Origin: Lyngbya confervoides BDU141951
Lineage (GTDB): Bacteria; Cyanobacteriota; Cyanobacteriia; Thermosynechococcales; Thermosynechococcaceae
Reading direction: 5' to 3'
Length of the DNA: 47,833 bases
Assembly: GCF_000817775.3 (NCBI RefSeq)
Contig: NZ_JTHE03000047.1
Span: forward strand, 1 to 47,833
Numbering within the stretch: the stretch's first letter is position 1; every line of letters begins with the position of its first letter. The position numbers were made by a program, and so were the translations under genes. The notes below the pieces were generated by a model. It was not told the DNA's origin and did not search any database. It was given only the letters and a program-made list of their open reading frames with translations. Shown in pieces: positions 35,253 through 44,026 of this stretch.

Positions 35253-36263
35253 ATGGTGTCCCAGTTGAAGCCTCCTTTTCCCGCCGGGCTGGTGCTCGAT
35301 CGATGGCACTGGCTGTTGCTGCTGCTGATTGGATTAATGGGCAGCTGCCTTGTGGCGTTGATGTTTGGCAGCATCGCCATCAACCCCCTGGCATTAATGC
35401 GCGCCCTGATGCGCCAGGGCAGTGAGCTTCACCAAACAGTGATTTGGGATCTGCGGCTGCCGCGCCTAGCAACCGCTGTGGCCGTGGGGTCAGCGTTAGG
35501 GATGGCGGGGGCCCTGCTTCAGGGTATGCTCCGCAATGATCTCGCCGATCCGTTTATCCTCGGAATTTCGTCGGGGGCAGGGCTCGTGGCGATCGCCCTG
35601 ATCACGCTGAACCTGTTCTTGATCTGGCTCCCGCTCGCAGCTTGGGTGGGCGCCTTGTTCACCTCCCTGGTGGTGTTTTCTCTGGGGAAAACGGCAATGG
35701 GAATTACGGTGGAGCGTTTGATTCTAGCGGGAGTGGCCGTGAGTGCATTTCTCGGTGCTATCCAAACGGTGCTGCTGCTGTTTAGCGAGGATAGTCGTCT
35801 ACAAACCGCACTAAATTGGTTGATTGGGAGCCTTAATGGTCGGGGTTGGGCCGATTTAATCCCCGTTTTACCCTATATTCTGGTGTCACTGCTCTTGGGC
35901 TGCTTCCTGGGCCGTTTGATCAATCTCCTGAATCTGGGAGATGAAATGGCGGCGGGTCTGGGGGTGAATCTGGGGCGATCGCGGTTGCTCATTGCGAGTG
36001 TCGCGGCCCTCCTGGCAGCGAGTTCTGTGAGTGTGGCCGGATTGATCGGCTTCATTGGTCTGGTGGTGCCCCACGGGGTACGTTTGGTGGTGGGCCACGA
36101 CTATACCTGGGTCATTCCCCTCTCTGCGGTGGCGGGGGCCTGGGTGCTCGTACTCACGGATAGTCTGGCCCGCTTGGGCTCGGTGGAGCTGCCCGTGGGC
36201 GCCATTACCGCGTTGCTGGGAGCCCCCACTTTTATCGTTCTGCTCTATCGCCGCTCAGTCTAA
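35253..36263 (+). CDS. ABC importer permease, FecCD/HmuU-like
   Basis: FecCD-family permease with about nine membrane segments. Motifs are IWDLRLPRLATAVAVGSALGMAGALLQ-type start, LADPFILGISSGAGLVAI, GLIGFIGLVVPHGVR and the end LLGAPTFIVLLYRR. Only one permease is encoded in this set, so it probably forms a homodimer, as heme and cobalamin importers do. It lies between tonB and a heme-type receptor gene, in the same direction, and should work with the ATPase at 38898 and the lipoprotein at 39752. Confidence 0.9.
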   Translation: MVSQLKPPFPAGLVLDRWHWLLLLLIGLMGSCLVALMFGSIAINPLALMRALMRQGSELHQTVIWDLRLPRLATAVAVGSALGMAGALLQGMLRNDLADPFILGISSGAGLVAIALITLNLFLIWLPLAAWVGALFTSLVVFSLGKTAMGITVERLILAGVAVSAFLGAIQTVLLLFSEDSRLQTALNWLIGSLNGRGWADLIPVLPYILVSLLLGCFLGRLINLLNLGDEMAAGLGVNLGRSRLLIASVAALLAASSVSVAGLIGFIGLVVPHGVRLVVGHDYTWVIPLSAVAGAWVLVLTDSLARLGSVELPVGAITALLGAPTFIVLLYRRSV

Positions 36264-36283
36264 ACCGCCACGCCAGAGTGGAT

Positions 36284-36306
36284 CCGGGCAAGCCGACCCG
36301 GTTTTT
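36284..36306 (+). terminator. Weak terminator-like hairpin after the permease
   Basis: CCGGG (36284-36288) and CCCGG (36297-36301) flank an 8-nt loop and are followed by five T. It is a short stem, so attenuation rather than full termination is likely; the receptor gene starts 75 bp later. Confidence 0.4.
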
Positions 36307-36380
36307 CGATTCGAGAGAGAGGAGTTGCCTGAGTGCTGAGTTTCTAACTCCACTACTGTCAACTCATGTGTGAGGAAACC

Positions 36381-38882
36381 ATGAATCATTTCGGTCTTGA
36401 AGGGCTAGGCCCTTGCGGCTGGACTAGCGTTGCCCTACTGCTGGTGACCCAATCAGGGGCGATCGCCCAGCCGGATTCGGCCTCCTCTGGGGCTCAACCT
36501 CGCCCTGGCGAGTCAGTCATTTTGACCCTGGATCAGATCTCTTTTCCCAAAACTGAAGCCCGCTGGCTTTTGCCGTCGACCGATGAAGATCAGGCGGGTG
36601 AGACCGTCCCCGATAGAATCGACCAGTCCCCAGCGCTCGACCATAATCCCGATGCTTTACGGGAAACCCAGGCTTTGGAGGATCGTGAAGCCGCCTTCCC
36701 TGCCCCTGAGGCGGAAGTGGAGATTACCGTCACCGGAACTCGCACGCCCCGCCCGGTGCTGCGATCGCCCGCCAATATTACCGTCTTAGATCCCGAGGAC
36801 CTTCAGCAGCGCCTCACCCAGGATATCGAAGACCTGGTGCGCTACGAACCGGGGATTACCGTTAACCGAGATGTTACCTATGGTCTGACAGACTTTAATA
36901 TTCGCGGCCTGGAGCGGAACCGGGTCTTGATCCAGCTCGATGGCATCCGAGTTCCCACCTTTTTTGAGTTTGGCAGCTCCCTTCTCGGGCGCAACTACCT
37001 GGATACCGAAGCCGTGGGCTCAGCGGAGATTATTCGCGGGTCCGCGTCGGCCCTCTACGGCAGCGATGCCCTCGGGGGGGTGGTCAGCTTCTTTACTCCC
37101 AATCCCTCGGATTTTTTAGATCGCACCGATCGTGACTATTTTATGCAGTTTGAGCCGGAGTACCGCAGCGCTGCCGACGCCTTTAAAGGCACCGGCACCC
37201 TGGCTGTTCAGGCCACAGAAGAACTATCTGGGCTGCTGCGTTACACCTACCGCCGCCGCCAGGAGCGGGACATCAACACCTCAGACGCCATTGCCGATCC
37301 GTTGACTGGGGAAACCCATAATTTTCTCGGGAAGCTGGTCTACGATCTGAATGAGTTTAGTGACCTGACCCTAACCGGGGAATATTTCCGCGATCGCGGT
37401 GATTTTGACACCGACCCCCGTAATCTCAATCTCGTCCTCAGTTTTCCGGGGATTGACGTGCGCAGCGATACCACGGACACCGCCACGGGCCGCAGCCGGA
37501 TTAGCCTGGCCTATCGCTACGATAACCCCGAGAGCGATGGCCCCTTGCAGTTCAGCCGGGTGCAGATCTATTACCAGGGATCGGAATATCTGGAAACGCG
37601 ACGGCGGCAGGATGTACTGAACTTTGGATTTCCGGTGCCGCGCGATCGCATTCTCGAGAATCAGTTTGTAGAAAATGGGGTGGGAGCTGAGGCGCAGTTC
37701 CGCACAGACTTCCGAACCGGCTCCGTTCAGCACCAGTTAACCTACGGCCTGGACCTATCCAATACCTTCAACCAGCGCCTTCGAGATGGCGAGCGCATAA
37801 ATCGCCTCACGGGAGAAACCTCTAAAACCATTGGCCCAGAGACCTTCCCAGTCAAAGACTTTCCCGATTCTGAGACCCTCCGCATCGGGGCCTACCTTCA
37901 GGATGAAATAGAGTTCTGGGACGGGACCTTAACCCTGATTCCGGGGCTGCGCTTTGACTATTACCGCCTCGATGCCCAACCCGATGCGCTATTTTTGAAA
38001 GCGCCCGGAGCAACCGCCAGCGATGTCTCGGACTCCGCCTTTTCTCCAAGTCTGGGCCTTGTCTATCAGGCCACCCCCAACTTGGCCTTGGTGGGGCGCT
38101 ACGCTCGTGGATTTCGCGCGCCCACCTATTTGGAAATTAACAGCGGCTTTACCAATATTTTGGGGGGATATCGCACCGCCGCCAGCCCCGATCTTAAACC
38201 AGAAACCAGCCACACCTTTGAAGTAGGGGTGCGGGGAGAATTTCCCAAAGCCCGGTTTGGCCTCACCGGTTTTTATAGCCTGTTTGATAATTTTATCTTT
38301 GGAGCCGCCGAGGGCAGCACCGCCGGAACAGAACCTGCCGGATGCTTTCCTCCCTTTCGCCCCGGCTGTATTCAGGTCTTCCAGTCTCAAAATCTAGACC
38401 GCGTTCGGATTTACGGGCTGGAAGCAAAGGGCGAGTATCGCTTCAGCGGTGGTCCCGACGGATTTAAGCTCTTTGCGGGGCTGTCCTATGTCGTGGGTGA
38501 GGATGACCAGAATGATCAGCCCCTGGAAACCATCAACCCCGTTGAGGCGATCCTCGGGCTGGGCTATAACGCCCCTGAGGATCGCTGGGGGGCAGAACTC
38601 CTCACCACCATTGTCGGCAAGGCCAGAACCGCTGATAACCCTGACGAGTTTGTGCCCGACGCCTACGCCCTCTTAGATTTGATGGGCTATGTCAAGCTCA
38701 ACGATTCGTTCTCGATTAATGCCGGGATCTATAACCTGCTGGATACGCGCTATGTACGCTACGCCGATGCCCGTCGCCTGAATGATGTGGTGACGGTGGC
38801 CGATCCCAGCTTTGGCCAGCGGCGCGGCCTCATTACTCAGCCTGGCCTGAACTTTGGCCTGGGTATTACGGTTTCCCACTAG
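36381..38882 (+). CDS. TonB-dependent heme/hemoglobin-type receptor
   Basis: Outer-membrane receptor, ~833 residues from the ATG at 36381 (AGGA 4 bp before it); an ATG at 36366 is in frame but has no ribosome-binding site. After a signal peptide and ~100 poorly conserved residues comes the TonB box VEITVTGTRTPR, and then a plug with FNIRGLERNRVLIQLDGIRVP and IIRGSASALYGSDALGGVVSF. The barrel carries FRAPTYLE and, 25 residues on, SPDLKPETS: the FRAP and NP(N/D)L-type motifs of heme receptors. It ends in a hydrophobic strand (LNFGLGITV). Unlike the siderophore receptor it has no AMIN domain. Genes for an ATPase and binding lipoprotein follow in the same operon. The ligand, heme or hemoprotein, is inferred from these motifs. 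Confidence 0.88.
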   Translation: MNHFGLEGLGPCGWTSVALLLVTQSGAIAQPDSASSGAQPRPGESVILTLDQISFPKTEARWLLPSTDEDQAGETVPDRIDQSPALDHNPDALRETQALEDREAAFPAPEAEVEITVTGTRTPRPVLRSPANITVLDPEDLQQRLTQDIEDLVRYEPGITVNRDVTYGLTDFNIRGLERNRVLIQLDGIRVPTFFEFGSSLLGRNYLDTEAVGSAEIIRGSASALYGSDALGGVVSFFTPNPSDFLDRTDRDYFMQFEPEYRSAADAFKGTGTLAVQATEELSGLLRYTYRRRQERDINTSDAIADPLTGETHNFLGKLVYDLNEFSDLTLTGEYFRDRGDFDTDPRNLNLVLSFPGIDVRSDTTDTATGRSRISLAYRYDNPESDGPLQFSRVQIYYQGSEYLETRRRQDVLNFGFPVPRDRILENQFVENGVGAEAQFRTDFRTGSVQHQLTYGLDLSNTFNQRLRDGERINRLTGETSKTIGPETFPVKDFPDSETLRIGAYLQDEIEFWDGTLTLIPGLRFDYYRLDAQPDALFLKAPGATASDVSDSAFSPSLGLVYQATPNLALVGRYARGFRAPTYLEINSGFTNILGGYRTAASPDLKPETSHTFEVGVRGEFPKARFGLTGFYSLFDNFIFGAAEGSTAGTEPAGCFPPFRPGCIQVFQSQNLDRVRIYGLEAKGEYRFSGGPDGFKLFAGLSYVVGEDDQNDQPLETINPVEAILGLGYNAPEDRWGAELLTTIVGKARTADNPDEFVPDAYALLDLMGYVKLNDSFSINAGIYNLLDTRYVRYADARRLNDVVTVADPSFGQRRGLITQPGLNFGLGITVSH

Positions 38883-38897
38883 GAGCAAACAGACCTG

Positions 38898-39704
38898 ATG
38901 ATCGAGCTTTTCCATCTCCAGGGGGGCTATCCCAATAACCCCGTGATTGATCCCATCAGCTTGTCGTTGCCGACGGGGCAATGGCTATCTTTGGTGGGGG
39001 CAAACGGATCTGGCAAATCAACGCTCCTGAAGTTAATCAATCGCATCCTGACACCCCAGGGCGGCACGGTGTATCTGGATGGAAAAGCCGGTCAGCGAAT
39101 GACGCGCCGGGAGATGGCCCAGCAGATGGCTTTTTTAGCCCAGCAGCCAACAGTGCCCCAGGGCATTACGGTGCAGCAGCTCGTGGCCCTGGGGCGATCG
39201 CCCCATCAGCCCTGGTGGTCTTGGGACGCCACGAAGGCTGACCAGGAAGCCATTGAATTAGCCCTGGCCCAAACTCAGCTTCTGCCCCTGCGGCATCGTC
39301 CGGTGGTCACTCTCTCTGGCGGGGAGCGGCAGAGAGCTTTTCTCGCCCTGGCCCTGGCCCAACAGCCTCGCGCGCTCCTCCTGGATGAACCCACCACCTA
39401 TCTGGATATTCACCACCAGCTCAGCCTGTTAGAACTCCTCAAGGATCTTCAGCGGCAGCAGCAGATCACCCTGATTACGGTTCTCCATGATCTGAACCTG
39501 GCGGCCCGCTACAGCGATCGCTTAGCGTTCCTGAAGCAGGGACAGCTTTGGTGCGAGGGGCCAGTGGCCCAGGTCTTTACGCCAGAGCATATTCACGCCG
39601 CCTTTGATCTGGCTGTGGAGATGGTGGAAACCTCCAGGGGGCGGATCATGATCCCCCTTGCCGCCGCCACACCGGCTTGTTCCCCAGTCCCCTCCTCCCC
39701 GTGA
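38898..39704 (+). CDS. ABC importer ATPase, HmuV/FecE-like
   Basis: ATPase of the second uptake set. Walker A GANGSGKSTLLKLINR, Q-loop LAQQPTVPQG, signature LSGGERQRAFLALALAQ, Walker [14 protein letters not shown]-loop VLHDLNLA. Length 268 fits HmuV/FecE. It starts 16 bp after the receptor stop, preceded by AGGAG. The 3' end is Pro/Ser-rich and not conserved. Partner permease is at 35253 and binding protein at 39752. Confidence 0.92.
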   Translation: MIELFHLQGGYPNNPVIDPISLSLPTGQWLSLVGANGSGKSTLLKLINRILTPQGGTVYLDGKAGQRMTRREMAQQMAFLAQQPTVPQGITVQQLVALGRSPHQPWWSWDATKADQEAIELALAQTQLLPLRHRPVVTLSGGERQRAFLALALAQQPRALLLDEPTTYLDIHHQLSLLELLKDLQRQQQITLITVLHDLNLAARYSDRLAFLKQGQLWCEGPVAQVFTPEHIHAAFDLAVEMVETSRGRIMIPLAAATPACSPVPSSP

Positions 39705-39751
39705 GGAGGGCGTTGCGCTCTCTTCAATCTTTACTCAAAGCCACCCCGATC

Positions 39752-40630
39752 ATGTTTAAATCCACCCTTCTTAAACCCATCTTTGCCGTTTCCCTGCTGA
39801 TCCTGGGGGGATTCGCGGCAGCTTGTGACCGCTGCCAACCGCCCCCGGACCCTGGGGCGAATTCATCGGTTCAGTGCATCGTTGCCCTCACCTCTCTGTC
39901 CGCAGATCTAGTGCACCGACTGGATGCCAGTAAGCTGGTGGGAATTCCCGGCAGTCGTCTGCTAGAAAATCAGCCCGGATTTCAGTCCTTACCGCAGGTG
40001 AGTCAGGGGAGATCCCAACCTAATTTAGAAACCATCGTTGCCCTCCAGCCAGATTTGGTGATTGGCGCCTCCGGGTTTCACGACGCAGTACTCAAGAGGC
40101 TTGCGGAACTGGGGATTCAAACCTGGGCCAGTGAGGTCAATACCTGGGACGCGCTCGAAACCCTCACCGAGGATCTGGCTATCGCCCTAGAAGCCGATGC
40201 CGCAACGGTGCTTGATCGATTTCAACGCTGTCGGGGCAGTGGCGGTGGGGCCACGCCAAGGGTACTGATGCTGGTGAGCCATCAACCCATCCTGGTGCCC
40301 AATGAAAAAAGCTGGGCTGGCGAAATGCTAAATCGCTTTCAGCTTCAGAATGCCGCCGCAACCCTCCAGAGCGATGGCCCCATGGCCGGATTTGTGACGC
40401 TCTCTGCGGAAAACGTGCTGGAAGTTGACCCGGACCTGTTGCTCGTGGTCAATGCCGAACCCACCACTTTGCAGAACCTGGAGCAGCAACCCTTTTGGCA
40501 AAAGCTCTCTGCGGTTCAAAGGCAGCAAATTCATCAGGCGGACTACTATGGCCTGGTGAACCCAGGCAGCGTCGCAGCCATCGAAAAAGCCTGTGAACAG
40601 CTCGCAAAGCTCTCAGCCCAGGACTCCTGA
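39752..40630 (+). CDS. Heme/metal-chelate substrate-binding lipoprotein (HmuT/BtuF-like)
   Basis: Start at ATG 39752 (MFKSTLLKPIFAVSLLIL), with lipobox GFAAAC at residue ~23; the open frame runs upstream to 39677 but adds only low-quality codons over the ATPase end. Class III binding-protein features are CIVALTSLSADLVHRLDASKLVGIP, ALQPDLVIGASGFHDAVLKRL and PFWQKLSAVQRQQIHQADYYGL. A pair CDRC just after the lipid cysteine is unusual but not conserved in the family as far as I know. It is the last gene of the tonB-receptor operon. Confidence 0.87.
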   Translation: MFKSTLLKPIFAVSLLILGGFAAACDRCQPPPDPGANSSVQCIVALTSLSADLVHRLDASKLVGIPGSRLLENQPGFQSLPQVSQGRSQPNLETIVALQPDLVIGASGFHDAVLKRLAELGIQTWASEVNTWDALETLTEDLAIALEADAATVLDRFQRCRGSGGGATPRVLMLVSHQPILVPNEKSWAGEMLNRFQLQNAAATLQSDGPMAGFVTLSAENVLEVDPDLLLVVNAEPTTLQNLEQQPFWQKLSAVQRQQIHQADYYGLVNPGSVAAIEKACEQLAKLSAQDS

Positions 40631-40720
40631 TGCCTTGCCCCCTCTTGGCGCCCTTCCGTACACCCATGCGGCCCCTCCCGCGGATTCAGGGGATCGAATC
40701 TCGCGGACAAGCCTGGGGGG

Positions 40721-41509
40721 TTACTGGATTTCCCTGCGGGCGATCGCCAGGGGTACCTCCGGTTCCTCAGCGCATGGCCCGGTGGCGTTCTCCACCTGAC
40801 GCAGAAAATGATGAATCACCCGCCCTGTCATTGCCGGAAAGTCATAGTGGAAAAAGTGACGTCCCTGGGGACAGAGCCAGATCCCATCCGTGGGCTTAAG
40901 CCAGTCATACCAGTCATAGATTGTGTTGGGATCGACAATGCCATCAAGTTGACCGCCGATGAGCAGCAGCGGCATCTCCACGCCTCCCGGCGTCAGGGCA
41001 ATGGTGCGCAACAGAGAGTGGGGACAGGGCGACTGGCTTAAATCCTGGGCTAGACCCTCGATCAGAGCATTTAGCGAACCGGAACAGATCTGCGGAAAAA
41101 GATGATAGACCATATATTGCAGCGTTTTTCGCTGAGAACATCGGAAGAGATTCCGCTGCACATAGTAGTGAGAATGCCAGGTGGCCGCTGGCTGGGCTGC
41201 CACGGCAAGCAGCGTGAGCGATCGCACCAGATCCGGGTACCGTCGGGCCAGCAATAATCCAATTACGCCGCTGATGCCATGGCCAATAAGATGCACGGGC
41301 TCCTCCACCGCAAGCGGGTGCTGGGTCTTCGGAACCAAATAGTCATGGAGTCGCTGTACCGCCTGTGTCAAGGAGCCCGATTCATCTGGAGACTGCTGAT
41401 ACGTCCAGAGATATAGGGCCTGCTGCTGCACCAAATGCCGAATGAGCGGCGCATCTAGCCAACGCAGACTGGGACTGGCCGAGAGCCAGAGTAACTTGCC
41501 TTGACTCAT
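40721..41509 (-). CDS. isiC: Alpha/beta-hydrolase-fold protein, IsiC-like, nucleophile lost
   Basis: An alpha/beta-hydrolase of ~262 residues. The nucleophile elbow reads HLIGHGISGVIGLL: where family members have GHSxGG, this has GHGISG, so the catalytic Ser is replaced by Gly. The acid (GQLDGIVDP) and His (GRHFFHYDFP) of the triad remain. Start ATG 41509 lies 4 bp after the isiB stop and is in the same direction. In cyanobacterial isiABC operons the third gene, isiC, encodes such a protein, and I assign it on that basis. It may be a binding protein rather than an esterase. The gene symbol is a working name. Confidence 0.7.
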   Translation of the reverse strand: MSQGKLLWLSASPSLRWLDAPLIRHLVQQQALYLWTYQQSPDESGSLTQAVQRLHDYLVPKTQHPLAVEEPVHLIGHGISGVIGLLLARRYPDLVRSLTLLAVAAQPAATWHSHYYVQRNLFRCSQRKTLQYMVYHLFPQICSGSLNALIEGLAQDLSQSPCPHSLLRTIALTPGGVEMPLLLIGGQLDGIVDPNTIYDWYDWLKPTDGIWLCPQGRHFFHYDFPAMTGRVIHHFLRQVENATGPCAEEPEVPLAIARREIQ

Positions 41510-41513
41510 TGCC

Positions 41514-42029
41514 CTAGTGAATCCCAAAAACTAGCTTCAGCTGGGAAACCCAGGCTTTAATTCGAGACTCAGTTAATTCAGGCTGGTTCTCCTCATCTAG
41601 GGCCAAGCCCACAAATTTGCCGTTTTTGACTGCCTTGGACGCATTGAAATCATAGCCATCGGTGGGCCATTGCCCCACTGTCTGACCGCCTAGGGCAGAA
41701 ATCCTTTCCTCCAGAATGCCCAGGGCATCTTGAAAATTGTCCGCATAGCCCACTTGATCGCCAGAACCGAAATAAGCCACTTTCTTTCCAGCGAAATTCA
41801 CAGCCTCCAGTTCATCGTACAGTCCTTCCCAGTCGCTCTGCATCTCGCCAATATTCCAGGTGGGGCAGCCGATCATTAAGCAGTCGTACGGTTTAAAGTC
41901 CGCGGGCTCTGCCTCGGCCACATCAATCAAGGTCACCACACTTTCACCGCCAAACTCTTGCTGAATCTGCTCAGCCGCCGCTGCAGTGTTGCCCGTTTGG
42001 GTTCCAAAAAACAAACCGATTACAGTCAT
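41514..42029 (-). CDS. isiB: Flavodoxin (iron-stress)
   Basis: A 171-residue long-chain flavodoxin that replaces ferredoxin as electron carrier for photosystem I when iron is scarce. FMN-binding motifs are the phosphate loop FFGTQTGNTAAAAE at the N-terminus, the PTWNIGEMQSDWEGLYDEL loop around residue 55, and GSGDQVGYADNF near 90. The start is the ATG at 42029 (MTVIGLFFG) with GGGAGA in front; upstream in-frame codons to 42083 are not part of the protein. The isiA gene usually found upstream is not next to it. A Fur-box-like sequence at 42345-42363 and AT-rich TTATCGTTAAATTATCC near 42150 may govern it. Confidence 0.95.
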   Translation of the reverse strand: MTVIGLFFGTQTGNTAAAAEQIQQEFGGESVVTLIDVAEAEPADFKPYDCLMIGCPTWNIGEMQSDWEGLYDELEAVNFAGKKVAYFGSGDQVGYADNFQDALGILEERISALGGQTVGQWPTDGYDFNASKAVKNGKFVGLALDEENQPELTESRIKAWVSQLKLVFGIH

Positions 42030-42344
42030 ACATTCTCCCGTTACGCAATGATGAAAGGAAATTAAGAGGATTGAAGCCTCCATCCAGGTTGAAAAGGGAT
42101 CCTTCTAGACATCAATCAGGACGTGGCATTGCCCTCCTATTTGATGAGATAAATTATCGTTAAATTATCCTTGAGGAAATCCCCAAAAGCAGAGAACTGG
42201 ATCGCCCCTTGTGAGAGGAAGAGGCGATCCGGCGCCTTTATGGAGAGAAGGAATGGGTCGATTTGGACTCAGATGAAGGTCCACTCAACCCTGCGATGGA
42301 CGAGATCCGCCTATCGCCTTAGTGCAAAGCATAGCACAGTTATT

Positions 42345-42363
42345 GAAATTAATTCTCATTTAT
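42345..42363 (-). promoter_or_regulatory. Candidate Fur box upstream of isiB
   Basis: GAAATTAATTCTCATTTAT matches the Fur consensus at 11 of 19 positions by hand, with an intact TCATT core resembling known cyanobacterial sites. It is ~315 bp before the isiB start, so it may serve a distal promoter. Confidence 0.45.
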
Positions 42364-42450
42364 TTTGGCGATCGCCTGGGCGAGGAGGATGATCCTGCCC
42401 CCATCATTGGGCCTTGCGGCAGGTGGGCCTGTCTCGATCAGTGCAGCATC

Positions 42451-42484
42451 AAAAAAAGCGGGGCAAACGCGTTGCCTCGCTTTT
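42451..42484 (-). terminator. Rho-independent terminator of the bacterioferritin gene
   Basis: AAAAGCG-G-GGCAA pairs with TTGCC-T-CGCTTTT across a 5-nt loop (one G-T wobble). On the minus strand the stem is followed by seven T. It begins 24 bp beyond the gene's stop. Confidence 0.85.
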
Positions 42485-42507
42485 GGGGATCGGATGTGGG
42501 AGTGGGG

Positions 42508-42942
42508 CTAGATAAAGTCGCGCAGCATCTTTTTGATTTCTAGATTGTGTAGCTCCTCTTGACCAATCTTGGTACGAGCAAATTCCTCAAGATAGACGCT
42601 GGCATTTTCCACGAGGTGCAATAGATCCTTGTAGAGACCCAGCGCTCTTTGCTCGTGCGCCAGGCTTTCATGGAGTAGATCTTGGACGGCGTGGCGATGG
42701 GTTTCTTCAATTAGGGAGATACGCTGGCTGGGATGACCTTCCAATCCAGTAATGATCTCGCCGGCTTCCTGGGCATGGGTTAGGGATTCAGCCGCCTGAG
42801 CTTTGAAAAACTCGACGATGGGAATTCGATTGGGACCGGTCACCATGAGTGAATAATGGGTATACCGCACCACACCCGCTAACTCAAACTCCATGATTTT
42901 GTTCAGGAGGTCAATGGTGGACGTCGTATCAAGATCTTTCAT
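42508..42942 (-). CDS. Bacterioferritin-like ferritin
   Basis: A 144-residue four-helix ferritin. Helix 1 carries ELAGVVRYTHYSL, helix 2 FFKAQAAESLTHAQEAGEIITGL with the Glu-x-x-His pair, helix 3 LAHEQRALGLYKDL and helix 4 EEFARTKIGQEELHNLEIK. Together these supply the expected di-iron ligands (Glu, Glu-x-x-His, Glu, Glu-x-x-His). A heme-ligand Met in the usual Bfr position was not pinned down. It is next to the iron-stress flavodoxin, ends in a clear terminator and has an unexplored 150-bp leader. Probable role: iron storage. Confidence 0.88.
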   Translation of the reverse strand: MKDLDTTSTIDLLNKIMEFELAGVVRYTHYSLMVTGPNRIPIVEFFKAQAAESLTHAQEAGEIITGLEGHPSQRISLIEETHRHAVQDLLHESLAHEQRALGLYKDLLHLVENASVYLEEFARTKIGQEELHNLEIKKMLRDFI

Positions 42943-43094
42943 AGAGCGGAACAGCGGCTTCGTCGTTGATGGGGATAGGGTGGGAGCTAACGGATTAGCT
43001 TCGCCCCAATCCTACAGTTTGGTGCTGAGATTAACAACTGTGTCGTGTTTCTGAGAAGAGCGTTGGCTACCAAGATACGGCCTGGGTTTGTTGT

Positions 43095-43850
43095 CTAGCC
43101 TGTTGCTTGCAATACATAGAACGTATAGCCGTAGAAGTCGCTGAATGCTTTAAACATCTGCATCTCTGCTTCAGTTTCCTGAATGACGGCGGCCATCATG
43201 GGAGTACTTTCAATCTGCTGCATCCGATTGCCCAGAGGCACATAGTAATTGGCCCACCAAGCCTGACTTGGCAGGCGATGGGTCTGAAGGACGCTGAAGC
43301 CAGATCGATGCGCCCGATTAATATTCTCCGCTTCTGTTCCCATGGTGGGATAGGCCGTTTGCCAGTAGGCGATCGCTGGGGCGGGCGCATCCGATGTAAA
43401 CCAGCTCATCTCGGAAATGACGGCAATGCCATGACTGGCCAGAAGTGGATGCCAAAGTTGAAGGGCCTGCTCAAAGCCAAGATTATAGGCCGCTCCTTCA
43501 GACCAAAGTAGATCAATAGAACCGGCTGGCCAATGGAGTTGAGCCATGTCGCCCTGAATTGGAGTGATGAGAGCATCAAGCCCCATCTGTTTCGCGCGAG
43601 TCTTCAGTTCGTCGATAAAAATAGGGGAGGCATCCACCGCGAGGACTGTGCTGTTGTAGTGTTGTGCCAGCAGCAATGCGCTCGAACCACTTCCACAGCC
43701 AAGATCGGCAATGCGGGGTTGGAGGGGCAAGGGAGGGAGGGTGCTCAAAATATAGTGCGAGAGGTGGGAGTCACCGGGGCCTTGCCGGTCAAGTCCCCGG
43801 TGTAGGTGAGTGAGGGCAGCAATGTACTCAGCTTGAGTGTCTGTACTCAT
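43095..43850 (-). CDS. Class I SAM-dependent methyltransferase
   Basis: Motif I is RIADLGCGSGSSALLLAQHY, motif II VLAVDASPIFIDEL, followed by GSIDLLWSEGAAYNLGFEQAL, where motif IV is expected. Length 251 fits small-molecule methyltransferases of the ubiE/MMT type; the acceptor is unknown. The family often includes C-terminal residues such as TEAEMQMFKAFSDFYGYTFYV. ATG at 43850 is clear. It lies between bacterioferritin and the regulator below, with ~150-bp gaps on each side, so it is probably a single-gene unit. Confidence 0.85.
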   Translation of the reverse strand: MSTDTQAEYIAALTHLHRGLDRQGPGDSHLSHYILSTLPPLPLQPRIADLGCGSGSSALLLAQHYNSTVLAVDASPIFIDELKTRAKQMGLDALITPIQGDMAQLHWPAGSIDLLWSEGAAYNLGFEQALQLWHPLLASHGIAVISEMSWFTSDAPAPAIAYWQTAYPTMGTEAENINRAHRSGFSVLQTHRLPSQAWWANYYVPLGNRMQQIESTPMMAAVIQETEAEMQMFKAFSDFYGYTFYVLQATG

Positions 43851-44026
43851 CTGTCCATCCTAGATTCATCTTGTCTATCTTAATGGTTAGCAATCCACAG
43901 CGCTGGCGCATCTTCAGGGTGAAAGAAACAAGACTCAGAATCATGAGTATTTATGCTTGGTCAGATTCTTGTTTCTTGAGAGAGTCTCGCCTATGATCTC
44001 CAAGGGCGAGAGGCGAAGGCATGGGC

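Larger units (their letters stand above)
42030..42507. promoter_or_regulatory. isiB upstream region
   Basis: No protein gene is supported in 42030-42507. It holds the isiB leader, the AT-rich element near 42145-42172, the Fur-box candidate at 42345-42363, and the terminator of the bacterioferritin gene. Confidence 0.5.
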
